Positions 21,541 to 33,215 of a DNA stretch of 42,539 nucleotides are shown in pieces. Position numbers and translations under genes: made by a program. The notes beneath the pieces were generated by a model. That model worked only from the letters and a program-made list of their open reading frames with translations, did no database searches and had not been told where the DNA came from. The number at the start of each line of letters is the position of its first letter. Position 1 is the stretch's first letter. Location of the stretch: positions 954,281 through 996,819 of the forward strand of contig CABFPE010000113.1 of assembly GCA_900660155.1 (NCBI GenBank). The letters are read 5' to 3'. This stretch comes from Hofstenia miamia (lineage: Eukaryota > Xenacoelomorpha > Acoela > Hofsteniidae).

Positions 21541-23120
21541 ATGTGATGAGTAATACCAATTGCCAACTCAAGGGCACAGGTCCAAAGGTTGAAGAAGAGC
21601 AACAAGGAGAATACAAAATACCAGAGATAAAAGAAGAGGAACATCAATACTCAAAAGAGAATGAAATAAAACAACTGAAAGATGTATTAGAAAAACACAA
21701 GACAATATTTAACTACAGTGAAATCAGTGTGGGATAAGCTATAGGGGAAACTCACAAGATATTGACAAACACAATAAACCAATAATGCTACTAGTAATGA
21801 GGGTATCAGAGCAACTGAAAAAGGAATATAATGAAATTTTGAATGAATTGGTCAACAATAAAATATTCTGACCAAGCAAATGCCCATATGCATCCCCAAC
21901 AGTGTATGTGAAACAGGAAAACAAACACAGAATATGTACAGACTTCTGGAAACTCAACAAGGTGACAAAAAAGGATTTGTATCCATTGTTATATGAGGCA
22001 AGTAAACACAAATACATTATGTCAATTGATTTGTGCAAAGCATATTGGAATGTAAAAATGGAACCAGAATACATATAAAAAACAGAATTTTTAACACAGT
22101 ATGGACTGTAAAAATGGATCTACATGGCATTTGTCCTGTGCAATGCTCCAGCAACATTCCAAAGCTATATAACAAAAGTGTTAAAAAATAAACCACATAG
22201 AATAGAAGATGGAATTAATGCCTACATAGATGATATCCTAATGACCACTGATACAGTGCAAGAACATATGAATAAATTAATAAGAACTCTGGAGATACCA
22301 GAGAAAGCTAGACTATGTATAAACAGAACTAAATGTGACATATTAAAAAGAAAATCATATTCTTGAGAGCAATAATCAAGAAAGGAAAAATCTGCATGAA
22401 AGACAGTGCAATAGACAGGATCAGAAAAATAGAAAATCCCAACAATAAGAAACATGTACAAAGAATAATGGTATTCTTCAATTACTATATCACAGGAAAA
22501 ACAGTGAAACAGGCCAGATTGATGAGGGAAGCAGTACCATTTGTGTGGACATGGGAAGAACAAGAAGAGTTGGAGAATATTGAAGAACTCACAAAAGTGT
22601 CATCATTGAATACTCAAGACTACATGGAACAATTTAGCCTAGACTGTGATGCAAGCAAGGTAGCAATAGGAGCAACACTATGACAAATGAGAACTGGAAA
22701 GAAGTAGCTGATACATTTCTTAGCAGAAAACTGAAAATAGGTGAGGAGAACTACAGATTCACAAAACATGGAATGTTAGCACTAATCAAAAGTATTAAGA
22801 AATTTAGACTGTTCCTAATTGGAAAAGAATTTTAAGTATGAACAAATAACAGTGGGCTAGCATGGTTAGATAAATCATCAATAGCTTAGAGGTAGATTGA
22901 AAACTTAAATGAATTCACATTCACAAAAAAAGACTGAAAAAGAAACTTACATAGCATTTCAGATTTTTGGACATCATTGCTAGAATTCCAAAGAGACAAT
23001 ATGAAAAAAGACAGAGAAAAGAAGCAGTTTCAATTCCTACCTAATACAGAGTACAAAGAATTACCAGAAATAAATGTTGACAAGAGAGGGCAAGCTATAC
23101 TACCAATAATGAGCTAGAAA
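21541..23120 (+). pseudogene. Reverse transcriptase and RNase H (E1)
   Basis: This is the polymerase that copies element RNA to DNA. Visible RT blocks are SKCPYASPTVYVKQENKHR (about 21870-21925), SIDLCKAYWNVKM (22022-22060), AFVLCNAPATFQSYI (22126-22170) and AYIDDILMTT with the YIDD catalytic box (22219-22248). RNase H follows: FSLDCDASKVAIGATL (22633-22680) and then, after a TGA, RFTKHGMLALIKSIKKFRLF and GLAWL. TGA, TAA and TAG codons and frameshifts occur throughout. Domain order and lengths are otherwise those of a full Ty3 pol. Confidence 0.88.
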
Positions 23121-24420
23121 TAATAGAAAAACAGAAACATAATATAATACTAAATGAGATCAGAGAAAAGATAAAGGACCTGAAAAGGATTGTATCAATT
23201 GATGAAAAGTTACACCAAGAGATATAAATGGAAATTGAACAAAAATGAACTTCTATACATAGAGTCACAATGCAACAAGATAGCATTCCCCAATATTACA
23301 AAAGGCAAATAATCAGAAAAGTACATGAAAAGGGTCATATGGGGATCCTACAAATTGAAAAAACATTCAACACTAGGTTTATCACAGTGGCAGTGAGAAA
23401 AGTAATACAGGATGTAATCAATAAATGTACAATATGTTTGTTGAATAATAAATGACTCTTTCCAATACAAAGACCCCTTCTAGAGAAGATAATTGTAATT
23501 CAGCCTAACAAAATAGTGCACATACATCTGGAAATGCTATCTTGAAATGAAGAAGGTTATCAATATTTATTAGTAATGGTGGATAACTTTACAAAGTAAG
23601 CAAGAATGATACCAATGGCAAGTACATTAGTGAAACTGATGGTGGAGATAGTGATGAAAGAATGGATATTGAAATTCAGACCAATGGAAACACTAATAAC
23701 TGACAAAGGACTACAATTGAAGAGTGGATTATTCCAAGAAATGATGAAATTAATGGAAATAGCAGGTGAATGGACAACAGCATGCCATCCACAAGCTAAT
23801 GGAGCTGTCAAAAGGCTGAACTGAACCCCAATTATACTTATAAGAGTTCCAACACTAAGAATAAGATGAAATAAATGGAGAAAGGTGATAGAAATGGTAG
23901 AGCATTTCCATAATATGTCAGTACATTCCACAATGATAATAACACCCTTTAAAGTTTTGTTTCACAGAGAAGCAGCAACACACTTATTAATGCAGTACCT
24001 CAATTACAGTAGTGAAATAGATAATGAATATGTGAAACAATTGAAAGCACAAATAATGGGAATCCATTAATCCATGCATCACAACATAAAGAAGTCAGCT
24101 TTGAAACAAAGAAATTACAATAAAAATCTATGGACACATGCATGGTAGGAGATAGGATATACATATTCAAACCATTAAAATTACCCAATGTAAACTTAGT
24201 TAGAAAATAAAAAACTAATTGTTCTGGTCCTTATACAATTGCTAAAACAATACCTAATTATGAGCATATACTAAATAATTACAAAATTTTGCATTTTCAA
24301 AACCTCAAGAGAGAGATAACTGATATCAAAGAGGCAAAGTTAGATGAAGAAGCAGAGCTCAAATTAACATGTAGTAACAATAATGAAATTATATACAAAA
24401 TGGCAATTTAGATAGTCTCC
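23121..24420 (+). pseudogene. Integrase (E1)
   Basis: This enzyme joins cDNA to host DNA. The HHCC zinc domain is seen as VHEKGHMG and NKCTICLL (23318-23445). Core residues are Asp in LVMVDNFTK (about 23582), Asp in TLITDKG (23695-23712), and the DDE glutamate position in NGAVKRLN (about 23808), which reads Lys, a catalytic loss. The C-terminal part includes NCSGPYTIAKTIPNY and HFQNLKREITDIKEAK. Stops and frameshifts are common. Confidence 0.85.
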
Positions 24421-24857
24421 AATTTAATGTTAGAGATGAAAATTTAGAAAGAAGAATAATGCCTCAAAGGACAGCTAAAAATAAAAATGTATACAACCCT
24501 GAAATATGGGATTTAAATTTAGGAAATTAGAAGAAAATGATGAATAAAAAATTACAATCACAGAAGAGAGGACACAAGGAGAGGAGAGTAGAAGAACAAT
24601 CAACAAGAATGAGAGGAGTGAAAGAGACAAGAACAAAGAAATAAGGAACAAGTAGCATAGAGTGAGAAGGCATCTGACTAGTTTTAAATGCCAATTCAAG
24701 AGCAAAGCAAATGACTACTGCACAATAGCAGTGAAGCTTTCCTTTCAGTAGTCCACAACACCTATTCAATTGCAAGTGGACAAATGGAGTTCAAGGTGTA
24801 GGTGTAAGTGGTAGAAGAACCATAGTAATATTAAAGCAATTCAAGCCTGATGGTGCT
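24421..24857 (+). other. Pol tail and repeat linker before ORF3 (E1)
   Basis: It begins with a pol C-terminal tail, MPQRTAKNKNVYNPEIWDLN in two frames, matching E5. Recurring attcaag-type words follow at about 24691, 24755, 24786, 24838 and 24908, the E1 counterpart of the repeat linker in E5 (32840-33215). Confidence 0.6.
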
Positions 24858-26040
24858 ATGGAACCCACAGCTGGTCAATTGCTAAGAGAGCAAATAAATG
24901 GAAGCCTATTCAGGGGTGATCAAGTAGAAGCCATTAGCACAAGTTCAGAGCCCATGAACTGTGAACTGAGCACCAGTACCAGCATACCACTAAAACTCAC
25001 TCAAGTGGAAATGCTACATGCCCCCTCAGAAACCATGTCCAAAAGAACAACAAGATCTAAAGAAAGAGAAAAAACATCTGTTGAAAATTGATGGGGAAAT
25101 ATTGCATTCATACTTCATGGGTACAATAAAAATGTGGTATATGTCTTTCAGGAAACTATTACCATAAACAAAAATGCACATCAGAAAAATCACAAAAACA
25201 GAGGGCACAAACCTACTGATGGTATTAGACCAAGATAATAGGCTCATGGTAAATGCAATAATAAGCTATCTTCATAAAATGAATGAAACACTCAAAAGAT
25301 CATACATGAGGAGCACAGTACACATCATATTTGATGAAAATTTTACATTAGCAACAGTACAAAATATAATGACATAAAAAGATGAAATATCCAATGTTCC
25401 ACAAATAAATATTGATAAAGAAAATCTAACAATAATCCACCTACTTAAAGAAAAAGAATTCAACCAGAACCTGGAAAAACAAACTGATCAAATGTTAGAG
25501 ATCAAACTAAAGATGAATGTGGAACGAGTAGAAAAAGCAAATACATTGTTCATAAACTGCAGTCTAACCCAAAGAGAAAAACACTTAAAGCATGTCAAAA
25601 ACATTTGGAAAACAATGAAACTAGAGAAAAAAGACAAGTGAAGAATGGCCAAAAATAACAATAGAAGTGACATTGAAAAAATATCACAAAAGTGTAGAGA
25701 TAGTGCTACAAGAAATCAACTGTGCATATGAACTGAATACAAGAAAACATTTCAAAAGCTTAATATTTGAAGAAATAAACTCACTGGAAATGAGGTTTAG
25801 AACAACAGCATGGATATTATATTTTATACTTTATATTAGAGGACAAAGAAATCCAGCTACCAATATCACAAAAGCTAAGAAACAAAATAACAAAGGCAAA
25901 GAAATTTGAGGCTGATTTCTCATTGATAATTATGAATAGAAGAAACTGGCTATTAAAAGGACATGTCAAAAAGATTGATTCACCAGTTAAAAAGCTTTTT
26001 AAGCAAAAAAATTTTTGTGACAGTTTTCCAATGGCTGAGA
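24858..26040 (+). pseudogene. ORF3, N-terminal part (E1), function unknown
   Basis: From ATG 24858 the frame reads MEPTAGQLLREQINGSLFRG and continues to SKRTTRSKEREK, then closes. Later frames give LLMVLDQDNRLMVNAIISYL, STVHIIFDENFTLATVQNIM, QINIDKENLTIIHLLKEKEF (25180-25470), KANTLFINCSLTQREKHLKH (25530-25590) and LLKGHVKKIDSPVKKLFK (about 25950-26010). These are collinear with E5 and E6 ORF3. No signal peptide or membrane helix is seen, so it does not look like an envelope protein. Homology fades after about 26040. I do not recognise the family. Confidence 0.65.
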
Positions 26041-26595
26041 AGTTGGGAATATTCACACATTACATAATCAACCATTGAATAATTTTAGAGTGTATGTGTG
26101 TACATGTTAAGTAATTCATTATATATCTTATCAAACTTAGTGAATAATGCTGACTGGTATTATATCTCATTATTAATAGAGGATTGCATTGAATTGCGTC
26201 AAGTCTATGGTAAATCAAAATAATTGGAGAAATATTTTAATCATCTATATGTGCAGTTTACCAAACATATATTAAAGGTCTTAACAATTAGTGTGCTTGT
26301 AAAATTTTCCTGTGTATTGTTAAAGAAATTACTTGGTATTATATGAAAATTGATAATTAGTTTAAAAGATGGAAAGTTGGGATCTGTCACCTGCCATACT
26401 AGTCAATGAAGGAAAAATGTCACAGCAGCTCCTAAATTAAGTTAAGCTTTAATAGTTGGAAGGTTGGCAAGATTCTACATCAGCAATGACTCTCAAATGG
26501 TTATATTGGAAAAACTTTCTGAATGCTCACTCCCCACTACAAGCTCACAGCCATTCTCATTTAGGCAGCTCTCAACCACATCTTGTTAGTGTCAA
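26041..26595. other. Unassigned CpG-poor spacer between two ORF3 copies
   Basis: No alignment to LTR, gag, pol or ORF3 is visible. It may be decayed LTR/5' sequence of E6 or the lost 3' end of E1. CpG is almost absent, as in E1 and E6. Confidence 0.45.
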
Positions 26596-29085
26596 TCATC
26601 CAGATAAGAAGACAGTGAAAGCCATATGACAAAAATAGGGAAGGAATAAATACACCCTAACTTCATAGCAAACAGGTGGATGAGATACAACACACATGAC
26701 AACCTGTCTCCAGAAACAAAATGCTTTATAAAGAAGCATTCTACAGAGAGCAATGGTTTTATGATATCAATAGTGATTGACAATGCAAAAAGACCCATGT
26801 GCAACACAATCGTCTCATACACACAAAACATTAATAAGAATTGAAATTGACAATACTTTCAAAGTAACATACACATTACATTCATTGATCAGTTCACATT
26901 AGGAGACACACAAAATTTTATAACACATAGAGAAAAAATCATTGAAGAATGTGAGCAGATGAATCTTGACAGGAAATATTTACTGATCATATATTTAGTC
27001 AAAGAAAATGAGCTACACGCAAAAACTCTACAAAAATTGATACAGGCTTCACTAAAACTAGCAGAATCCCAAAAAGTACAAATGATTATCATTGCAAGAA
27101 GTAACACCATGAAACAAATACCAGAGTTTCTAAAGTAACTCACAGGAAAATTAGAGAATATATCCATAGTGGAAACTGCTAACAAGACAAACCTATCAGT
27201 AGTCATTTCATCAGCACTTATACTCAACTTGATAATGCCAGCAGAGAGAATTATGGTCAAGCCAAAAATTACAATTGATCTCTACTACCAAAAAATGATG
27301 GAAATAATTCAAACAGGAGGTGATATGGAAGAAGTAGGCAACAAATATCTAAAATGTAGAATGAAACAAATGTCCAAACAACTAACAATTATCAGATGTA
27401 TGGAGTGAGATCAAAGGAGACCAAACTATCCAAGACAGATGGGCAAAAACAGACATTGAATCACCAGTCAAAGCAAACCACAAAGCAGTCAAGAAAACAT
27501 TCCACAAAATAAGGAGAGCTAATTAGATGGGGTCAAACAGCAACTTGAAAAGCATATTTGAAGAAATCAACACACCAGAAATAAGAGCTCAAACATCAAT
27601 TTAGATACTAGTGATTGCTTTAACAGACAATAACAAGCTGGAACTCCCAATGTCAAGAAAAGAGAAATGAGCAAAAGCTAAGAACAGAAAATAAACACTT
27701 GCATTATCACCCATCATAGGCAACATGAAAAACTGGATATTACAAGCCATAATTATAACAAAACTATTGCCTACAAAGAAATCATTACAATTTGAAAAGT
27801 ATTTCACCAGATTGATGACTAGAGAACAAACACTGGGAAGACCTAGCATCATAGAATTTGCAAATAACACTGGAATCTGTACAATGCAAAATAGACATAT
27901 TGAGTGACACAAAAAAAATACATGTGGGGAGCAACATTCAACTGAGAGCACTGAAGAAACAACCGTGGTTGACTACAAGGAACTTGCAGTGCACATACAC
28001 TAAAATGATGAAAACATTGGAAGTAATGCAGAAAGAAGGACAAATGTACCTCATAGAAATAATAAAGATGCCCAGTAAGTATCAAGAAGAGATGGACAGT
28101 GAAAACCAACTTACTAACACCAAAGACACAAAGGGAGATAGACAAGATATACCTTGAGAAGTGGGAGCAAAATATTGTGGGTCAATACAGATGACAAGAG
28201 ATTGCTAGTGGAAATAACAGTCAAGAAAGAGAGGCAAACAACATAGTCCAAATAATATATGGTGAAGTATATGAAAAGGAGACAAAGTCACTGATTAAAT
28301 TGCTATGCAAAGAGACATTTACAAAAACTGAAATCACACAAATGCTAAAACCACACAATCAACTAGCAGTTGACATTGAATCCATAACCTCAAAAATAGC
28401 AATAGCACACACAGAAACCACACAGAAACTCATGAAGAGTGGATTATCTAACTCATTCTTGCTAGACATCACAACCTCTAAAAACCATTACCCAGCAATC
28501 TTTGGACGAGCAACAACAAAAATGGAAGGCACACATGGGAACATTGAGAAACACACATTGACAATGTTGCTTCAATGTACAACACCTCCAACAATTTTAA
28601 TACCTATGCTACTACCAATCTGGAGACTAAGGAATAAAAGAGTCACAAATGCATTTGGCATGAAGTGAATACCTATGTGAACACTAGAGAAAAAGCACTG
28701 AAGAAAATACGCAATGAGAGTTACCAAAAATCTAAAGCAGTGTTTCTGAAAAATGATAACAAAGAACAAATTTATCTTGAGGGCAAAGTAACACCCTGCG
28801 ACTAATATGAAGAGAGTGAGCCAATTTGCAAACAAATTGATAAAGTAAGAGCAGAAATTGAAAAAAGACCAATGAAGACGGTAATACTCTTTTCTGGTAT
28901 CAACAACATATTATGGGGAGAACTATGGAGCAACATGTACAAGTACTATAATGTCACAAGAAGACAAGAAGTGATTACAATGATTCAATTGCAAAAAAAG
29001 AATCTAGAAGAGATAACATGAGAAGAAGTTAGAGAAAACATCAGTGCATTCTACAACATAGCATCAATATCCAAATTGCTGTGAT
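26596..29085 (+). pseudogene. ORF3, nearly full length (E6), function unknown
   Basis: It runs collinear with E5 ORF3: MTKIGKE at 26626, then NLSPETKCFIKKHSTESNGF, ISIVIDNAKRPMCNTIVSYT, ITFIDQFTLGDTQNFITHRE, IIIARSNTMKQIPEFLK (about 27080-27135), ERIMVKPKITIDLYYQKMM, ALKKQPWLTTRNLQC (about 27945), TPKTQREIDKIYLEKWEQN, CKETFTKTEITQMLKPHNQL (28306-28365), TPPTILIPMLLPIWRLRN and finally ILFSGINNILWG with YYNVTRRQEVITMI (28885-28990) and REEVRENISAFY-like coding. It is soluble-looking, Lys-rich, with alternating strands and helices. Stops appear early (codon 8) and repeatedly. No gag or pol accompanies it. Confidence 0.7.
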
Positions 29086-29183
29086 CCACTTATAAATTCT
29101 TCTTCCTGGACATGGTAATGCACCCCCATCTATCACATACAAGCTGAATCATACAATCATGACAATTATGTATAGCAATTAAA
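29086..29183. other. Spacer between E6 ORF3 and the E5 LTR
   Basis: This is non-coding. Its last bases (caattaaa) flank the E5 LTR end and do not repeat on the other side of E5 (attacaaa), so no target duplication is seen. Confidence 0.6.
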
Positions 29184-29790
29184 TGTAATATCCTCTACCA
29201 GGCATTATCACTGTTTATCTACAGTTACTTTATAACATTAGCTGTGTTATTGCTGGTAGGGATTTACTCATTGTTACTGCTTGACTAGTTTCTTCTGTTT
29301 ACTTAATAACTCATGATTAACTGTTCACTTTTTAGATGACAAAGCCATGTGGTAACCTCTGCAACAATCTTCTAGTGGGAATCTGCCCGAAGCAGATCTC
29401 CACATCCAGTTTCACCGTTCTATCCAATGTATGAGTGTTACTTCTCAGCTCAATCAAGACAGCTTATGTGTACCATACATTAGATCAGTGCTTACTCAAG
29501 ACAAGACACAACTCGACTTAAACTCTATTGTGTTTGCCACATCTTTGTAAAAGAAACTGATGTTATCTCTTACCTTTTTTTCTGTTATCATGTTGGGATC
29601 ATTTTTATTTATTCTCATCATCATGGCTATTTCGACCCTCTATCTGTCCAGACTATATCATTTACTGCGGAGAATAACATTATGGCTGTCAGTTATAGGT
29701 CATTAATTTGGATCTAAAATAGTATTAAGATAATTCCTAGGGTTCGGTAATCCAACCATTTAATGACAATTAATTATCTAATCTATGTAG
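29184..29790 (-). repeat. Mosaic 3' LTR of E5
   Basis: Bases 29184-29513 match the inner part of the 5' LTR (38978-39298) at roughly 88%. Bases 29513-29687 are instead an ORF3 C-terminal segment (homologous to 30171-30345). Bases 29688-29790 return to LTR (homologous to 39458-39560), with the first 95 bases differing at only one position. The rest of the LTR, including its TGTAGC start, is missing. Confidence 0.8.
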
Positions 29791-30170
29791 ACCCATTCTT
29801 TGTTATCATTCTGCAAAATTATTGCTTTTGATTTTTCGTATTCATCACATTCAATCATGGCTTTTGCATACTCATGTAGGAATGTTTTTGCAACCTTAAC
29901 TTCCTTCAGCAATCTCCATTGTGGGAGGACCCTTGGGATTGCAACAGTTTCTGCACATTAAGATTTTTGTTTCAATTTGTCTTTCTATGTGTAGGTATGA
30001 GCCTTCCGTAGTTGGTGCTGTGGCCATACCTATAGTAGCGGGGTAGTTCATTTTGGCTTCAGGAATTGTATCCCAGAATGCTTGTGTGATTCCCCTTTGG
30101 CTGAGCTTTAATCATATCTCCTCTTATATTTCTACTTTTGATGTAATGCATTCAACATCGACTTCAAGTA
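29790..30170 (-). repeat. Duplicated ORF3 segment in E5
   Basis: It is about 85% identical to 30462-30850 of the same element (shared words include ggtatgagccttc, gttggtgctgtggc and tagcggggtagttcat). It is joined to ORF3 at 30170/30171. The joint at 29790 sits at the shared word atgtaga. Confidence 0.85.
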
Positions 30171-32807
30171 TTTGCCACATCTTTGTAAAAGAAACTGATG
30201 TTTTCTCTTACCTCCTTTTCTGTTATAGTGTTGGGATCGTTTTTATTGATCCTCATCATTGTAATGATTTTGACTTGCTTCGTAACATCGTAGTAGCAGT
30301 ATTTCTTCTCCCATATGTCTGTTCAAACTATGTTGTTTACTCCAGAGAATAGCATTATAGCTCTCGGGTTCTGTTCCTCAATTTCCTTTCTGAGATCTTG
30401 CAATTGCAAGTTTATGGGTTTTCCATGTGTGTAGAGCTGGCCTGGCATTATTGTGCCTTCAATGTAGACCCTTTCTCTGTTGTTGTTCCACAGCATTATT
30501 TCTTTTGATTTTTTGTAGTTGTCTCGTTCTATCATAGCTTTTGCTTTTCTTTCCATATTTACATATGACTTATACTCATGAAGGAATGTCTTTGCAACCT
30601 TGACTTCTTTTGGTAGTCTCCATCATGGGAGAACCATTGGCATCGCAACAGTTTCTGGTGGTGTGCAGATTAAGATTTTTGTTTCTATCTGTCTTTCTAT
30701 ATGTGGGTATGAGCCTTCTATTGTTGGTGCTGTGGCTAAACCTATTGTAGCGGGGTAGTTCATTTGTATCCCAGAATGCTTGTGTCAATCCCCTTCGGCT
30801 TAGTTTAAATCGTATTTCTTCCTACTTTTGATGTAATGCATTCGACATCTACAGCCAATTGATTATATGGTTTCAATAACTCTTCCAGTTCTGTACAAGT
30901 GAACGCTTCAGTAAACATAAGCTTCATTGTTGCCACAGTTTGTTGTTCTCTAATACTCTGGAAGTTCATTTCTTTTATCTCTTTAGCCTATTTTGTAATT
31001 TTTATTTCGACCAGGAAACACTCATTGTCCATATCTATCCACTCTATCATTTTAGCAGGACTGATTTCTCCCCACTTCTCAATGTTTATTCTATTGATGG
31101 TTTGTTGTGTTTTGGGGGATAGTAGTAATCTGGATGATGTTAATAGTTGCTCTTCCTCTAGAATCTCTACTTGAGACTTGGTAACCATTTCACAGACTTC
31201 TACAGGTTCTGTAATGCCCCCTCTTTTCATCATCTCAGCACTTTGAATTATCTTAGTGAATGTGCACCATGGACTGTTGCTTTCATAGTGTTCCATTTCA
31301 TGATCTAGTATTTTCTGCACGTTTTTCTGTGCTAGCATTTTGCGGATTTCAGCTGTGCTTGCAAATTTTCTCTTAATGATTTTCTTCATAGTGAGCCATG
31401 GCTGATTTTGGAGTTTCTTCATCCGTGTCTTGGATGTTGCTCTCCACATGTACTTCTTCATCAGCTCATCGAATATCATGATCTCACTGGGGCATATCCC
31501 CGGCTTATTTGTGATGCTTACTACCGATATTTTCCCCAGCAGATTTTCTTTCATTATTATTCTACTTAGTACTTTTTCCATCGTTTGCACTGGCTTCTCT
31601 GATCTATTTGGTGACTCCAGTTTCCCAGTGTGACCTTTAGTAGCCAGTTCTTGGTTTGTGTATTTCGTATTTCTTAGATTTCATTATTCTGTGACGAGTG
31701 TGCTGCAAGCTTGGGAGTTTTAGTTCCACATCTTCTGTTGTAAATATTGCTAATATCCATGCCATAGTTCTATAACGTATTTCTGGTGCATTCTTTTCTT
31801 CAAATTGTAACTGTTTGAAATCTTTTTTTTTGTGTTCAACTTGTAGGCTCTGTTAACTTCTGTCAGTGCCATTTCTACCAATTTATGAAATTTTCCTGAT
31901 AGTGCATCGATTTTTATTTTGGGCCATCCTTCCTCTACTTTTTGTTGCAACTTCATATTATTCCAAATCATTTGGATTTGATGTAAGTGATCCTGCTGTT
32001 TTGTGAGGCTGCATTTTATAAACAATGTGTTTGCCTTCTCTATTCCTTCTATATCAGTTGTCATCTCTATCATTTGGTCTGCCTGTAGAGTTTGATTGCT
32101 ATACATGGGTCTACCATGATTTGGTAGATCTGTGCCCAATAATCTATTTGGAGGTTGAAGCGTATTAGCTCTGGAACTGTTGTGGTTTTTTCTGTTTTAT
32201 CCCATGGGAAGATGTTTTCTCCTGACTGGCATGCGTCTTCTAGGTGCTCAGGAATGTCTTCTTGAGTTATTATTGTTATGATTACGATTCTGACATTTTG
32301 CACTCTTGCCATTTTTATTGTATCATCCATTTTCTTTTCTAACGTTTTTGTATATTCTTTGTGTTTCAATATATGTATGATTGTTAGGTTTTCTGCATCA
32401 ATATTTATTTCCAATATTTCCGCGATTTTATCCTTGTAGGCCATTACTGCTTGTGCTGTATCCAATGTGAATGTGTCATCAAATACGACATGCACCATGC
32501 TGTGCATGTATGGCCTCTCTAATGTTTCCTTCATCTCTTGTGGGTAACTGATAATAATGTTTACTTTTGGCCTATTGTTGGCATCGAGCACAATTGGTAG
32601 GAATTTCCCTTCGACTCTTGTGGCTTTTCTTAAGTGGGTCTTCATTTCTGGGGATAGTTTTGCAAATGCATTGTAATACATCTTCAAAGTTGCCATAAAA
32701 TAAGGATGTAATGATTCCCCATCAATTTTTGACATACGTTTCTCTCTTTCTTTAGATCTAACAGTTCTTTCAGATGTTGTTTCTGAGGAGGCATGTAGCT
32801 GAGTCAT
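30164..32807 (-). pseudogene. ORF3, most complete copy (E5), function unknown
   Basis: It spans about 880 codons in several frames. Blocks in order are SKEREKRMSKIDGESLHPYF; SPEMKTHLRKATRVEGKFLP; IVLDANNRPKVNIIISYP; SMVHVVFDDTFTLDTAQAVM; EINIDAENLTIIHILKHKEY; NVRIVIITIITQEDIPEHLE; TLFIKCSLTKQQDHLHQIQM (31990-32030); SVVSITNKPGICPSEIMIFD; LQNQPWLTMKKII; EKWGEISPAKMIEWIDMDNE and CFLVEIKITK (near 31000); MFTEAFTCTELEELLKPYNQ (about 30900); ERVYIEGTIMPGQLYTHGKP; and IMLFSGVNNIV followed by a TGA where E6 has Trp, then YYDVTKQVKIITMM. No signal peptide, membrane helix or cysteine-rich ectodomain argues against env. The start is uncertain; coding may extend into the upstream repeat linker. Confidence 0.75.
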
Positions 32808-32839
32808 CCTTAGTGGCTGTGAATCTGTGCTGATATTTT

Positions 32840-33215
32840 CTACTGCTTTGCCCTTGAATCAGCTCACAGTTACTCCTATCAGCACTTGACCAGCTGTGGT
32901 TCCAGATGAGATGACGTAAGCCTTGAATCACTTTTGTATCTCCACAGTTCTTCCACCACTTACACCTTCCCCTGGAACTCCTCATGTCTCACCACCCTTG
33001 AATTGGTGTCATGGACTTTGGGAGAGAAAGTTGTGCTGTGCACCAGTTTTCTGCATGCCCTTGAATCAGTGGTGCAGATCCCTGGTAGGAGAGGCTTTTT
33101 GTCCATTGGTCTCTCTGTCCTTTAATTGGCCTTGAGGACTACTAGGACGCCTTCTCACTCTACGTTGTCTGTTCATTGGCTCTTTGTTCTTGTCCCTTCT
33201 GCCCTTGATTCGACT
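32840..33215 (-). repeat. Degenerate 60-83 bp repeats in the pol-ORF3 linker (E5)
   Basis: On the plus strand the word cccttgaat or close variants starts at about 32852, 32921, 32996, 33057, 33119 and 33202. Translated on the minus strand these give a recurring (P)IQG/IKG motif (PIKGQR, PLIQGH, TPIQGW, VIQGLR, LIQGQS) about every 20-28 residues. E1 has related spacing at 24.69-24.91 kb. Confidence 0.65.

Noticed and set aside
30164..32807. ORF3 as a retroviral-type envelope
   Set aside because: The position fits, but no signal peptide, furin-like site, Cys-rich ectodomain or membrane anchor is visible in any of the copies. The blocks look like a soluble alpha/beta protein.
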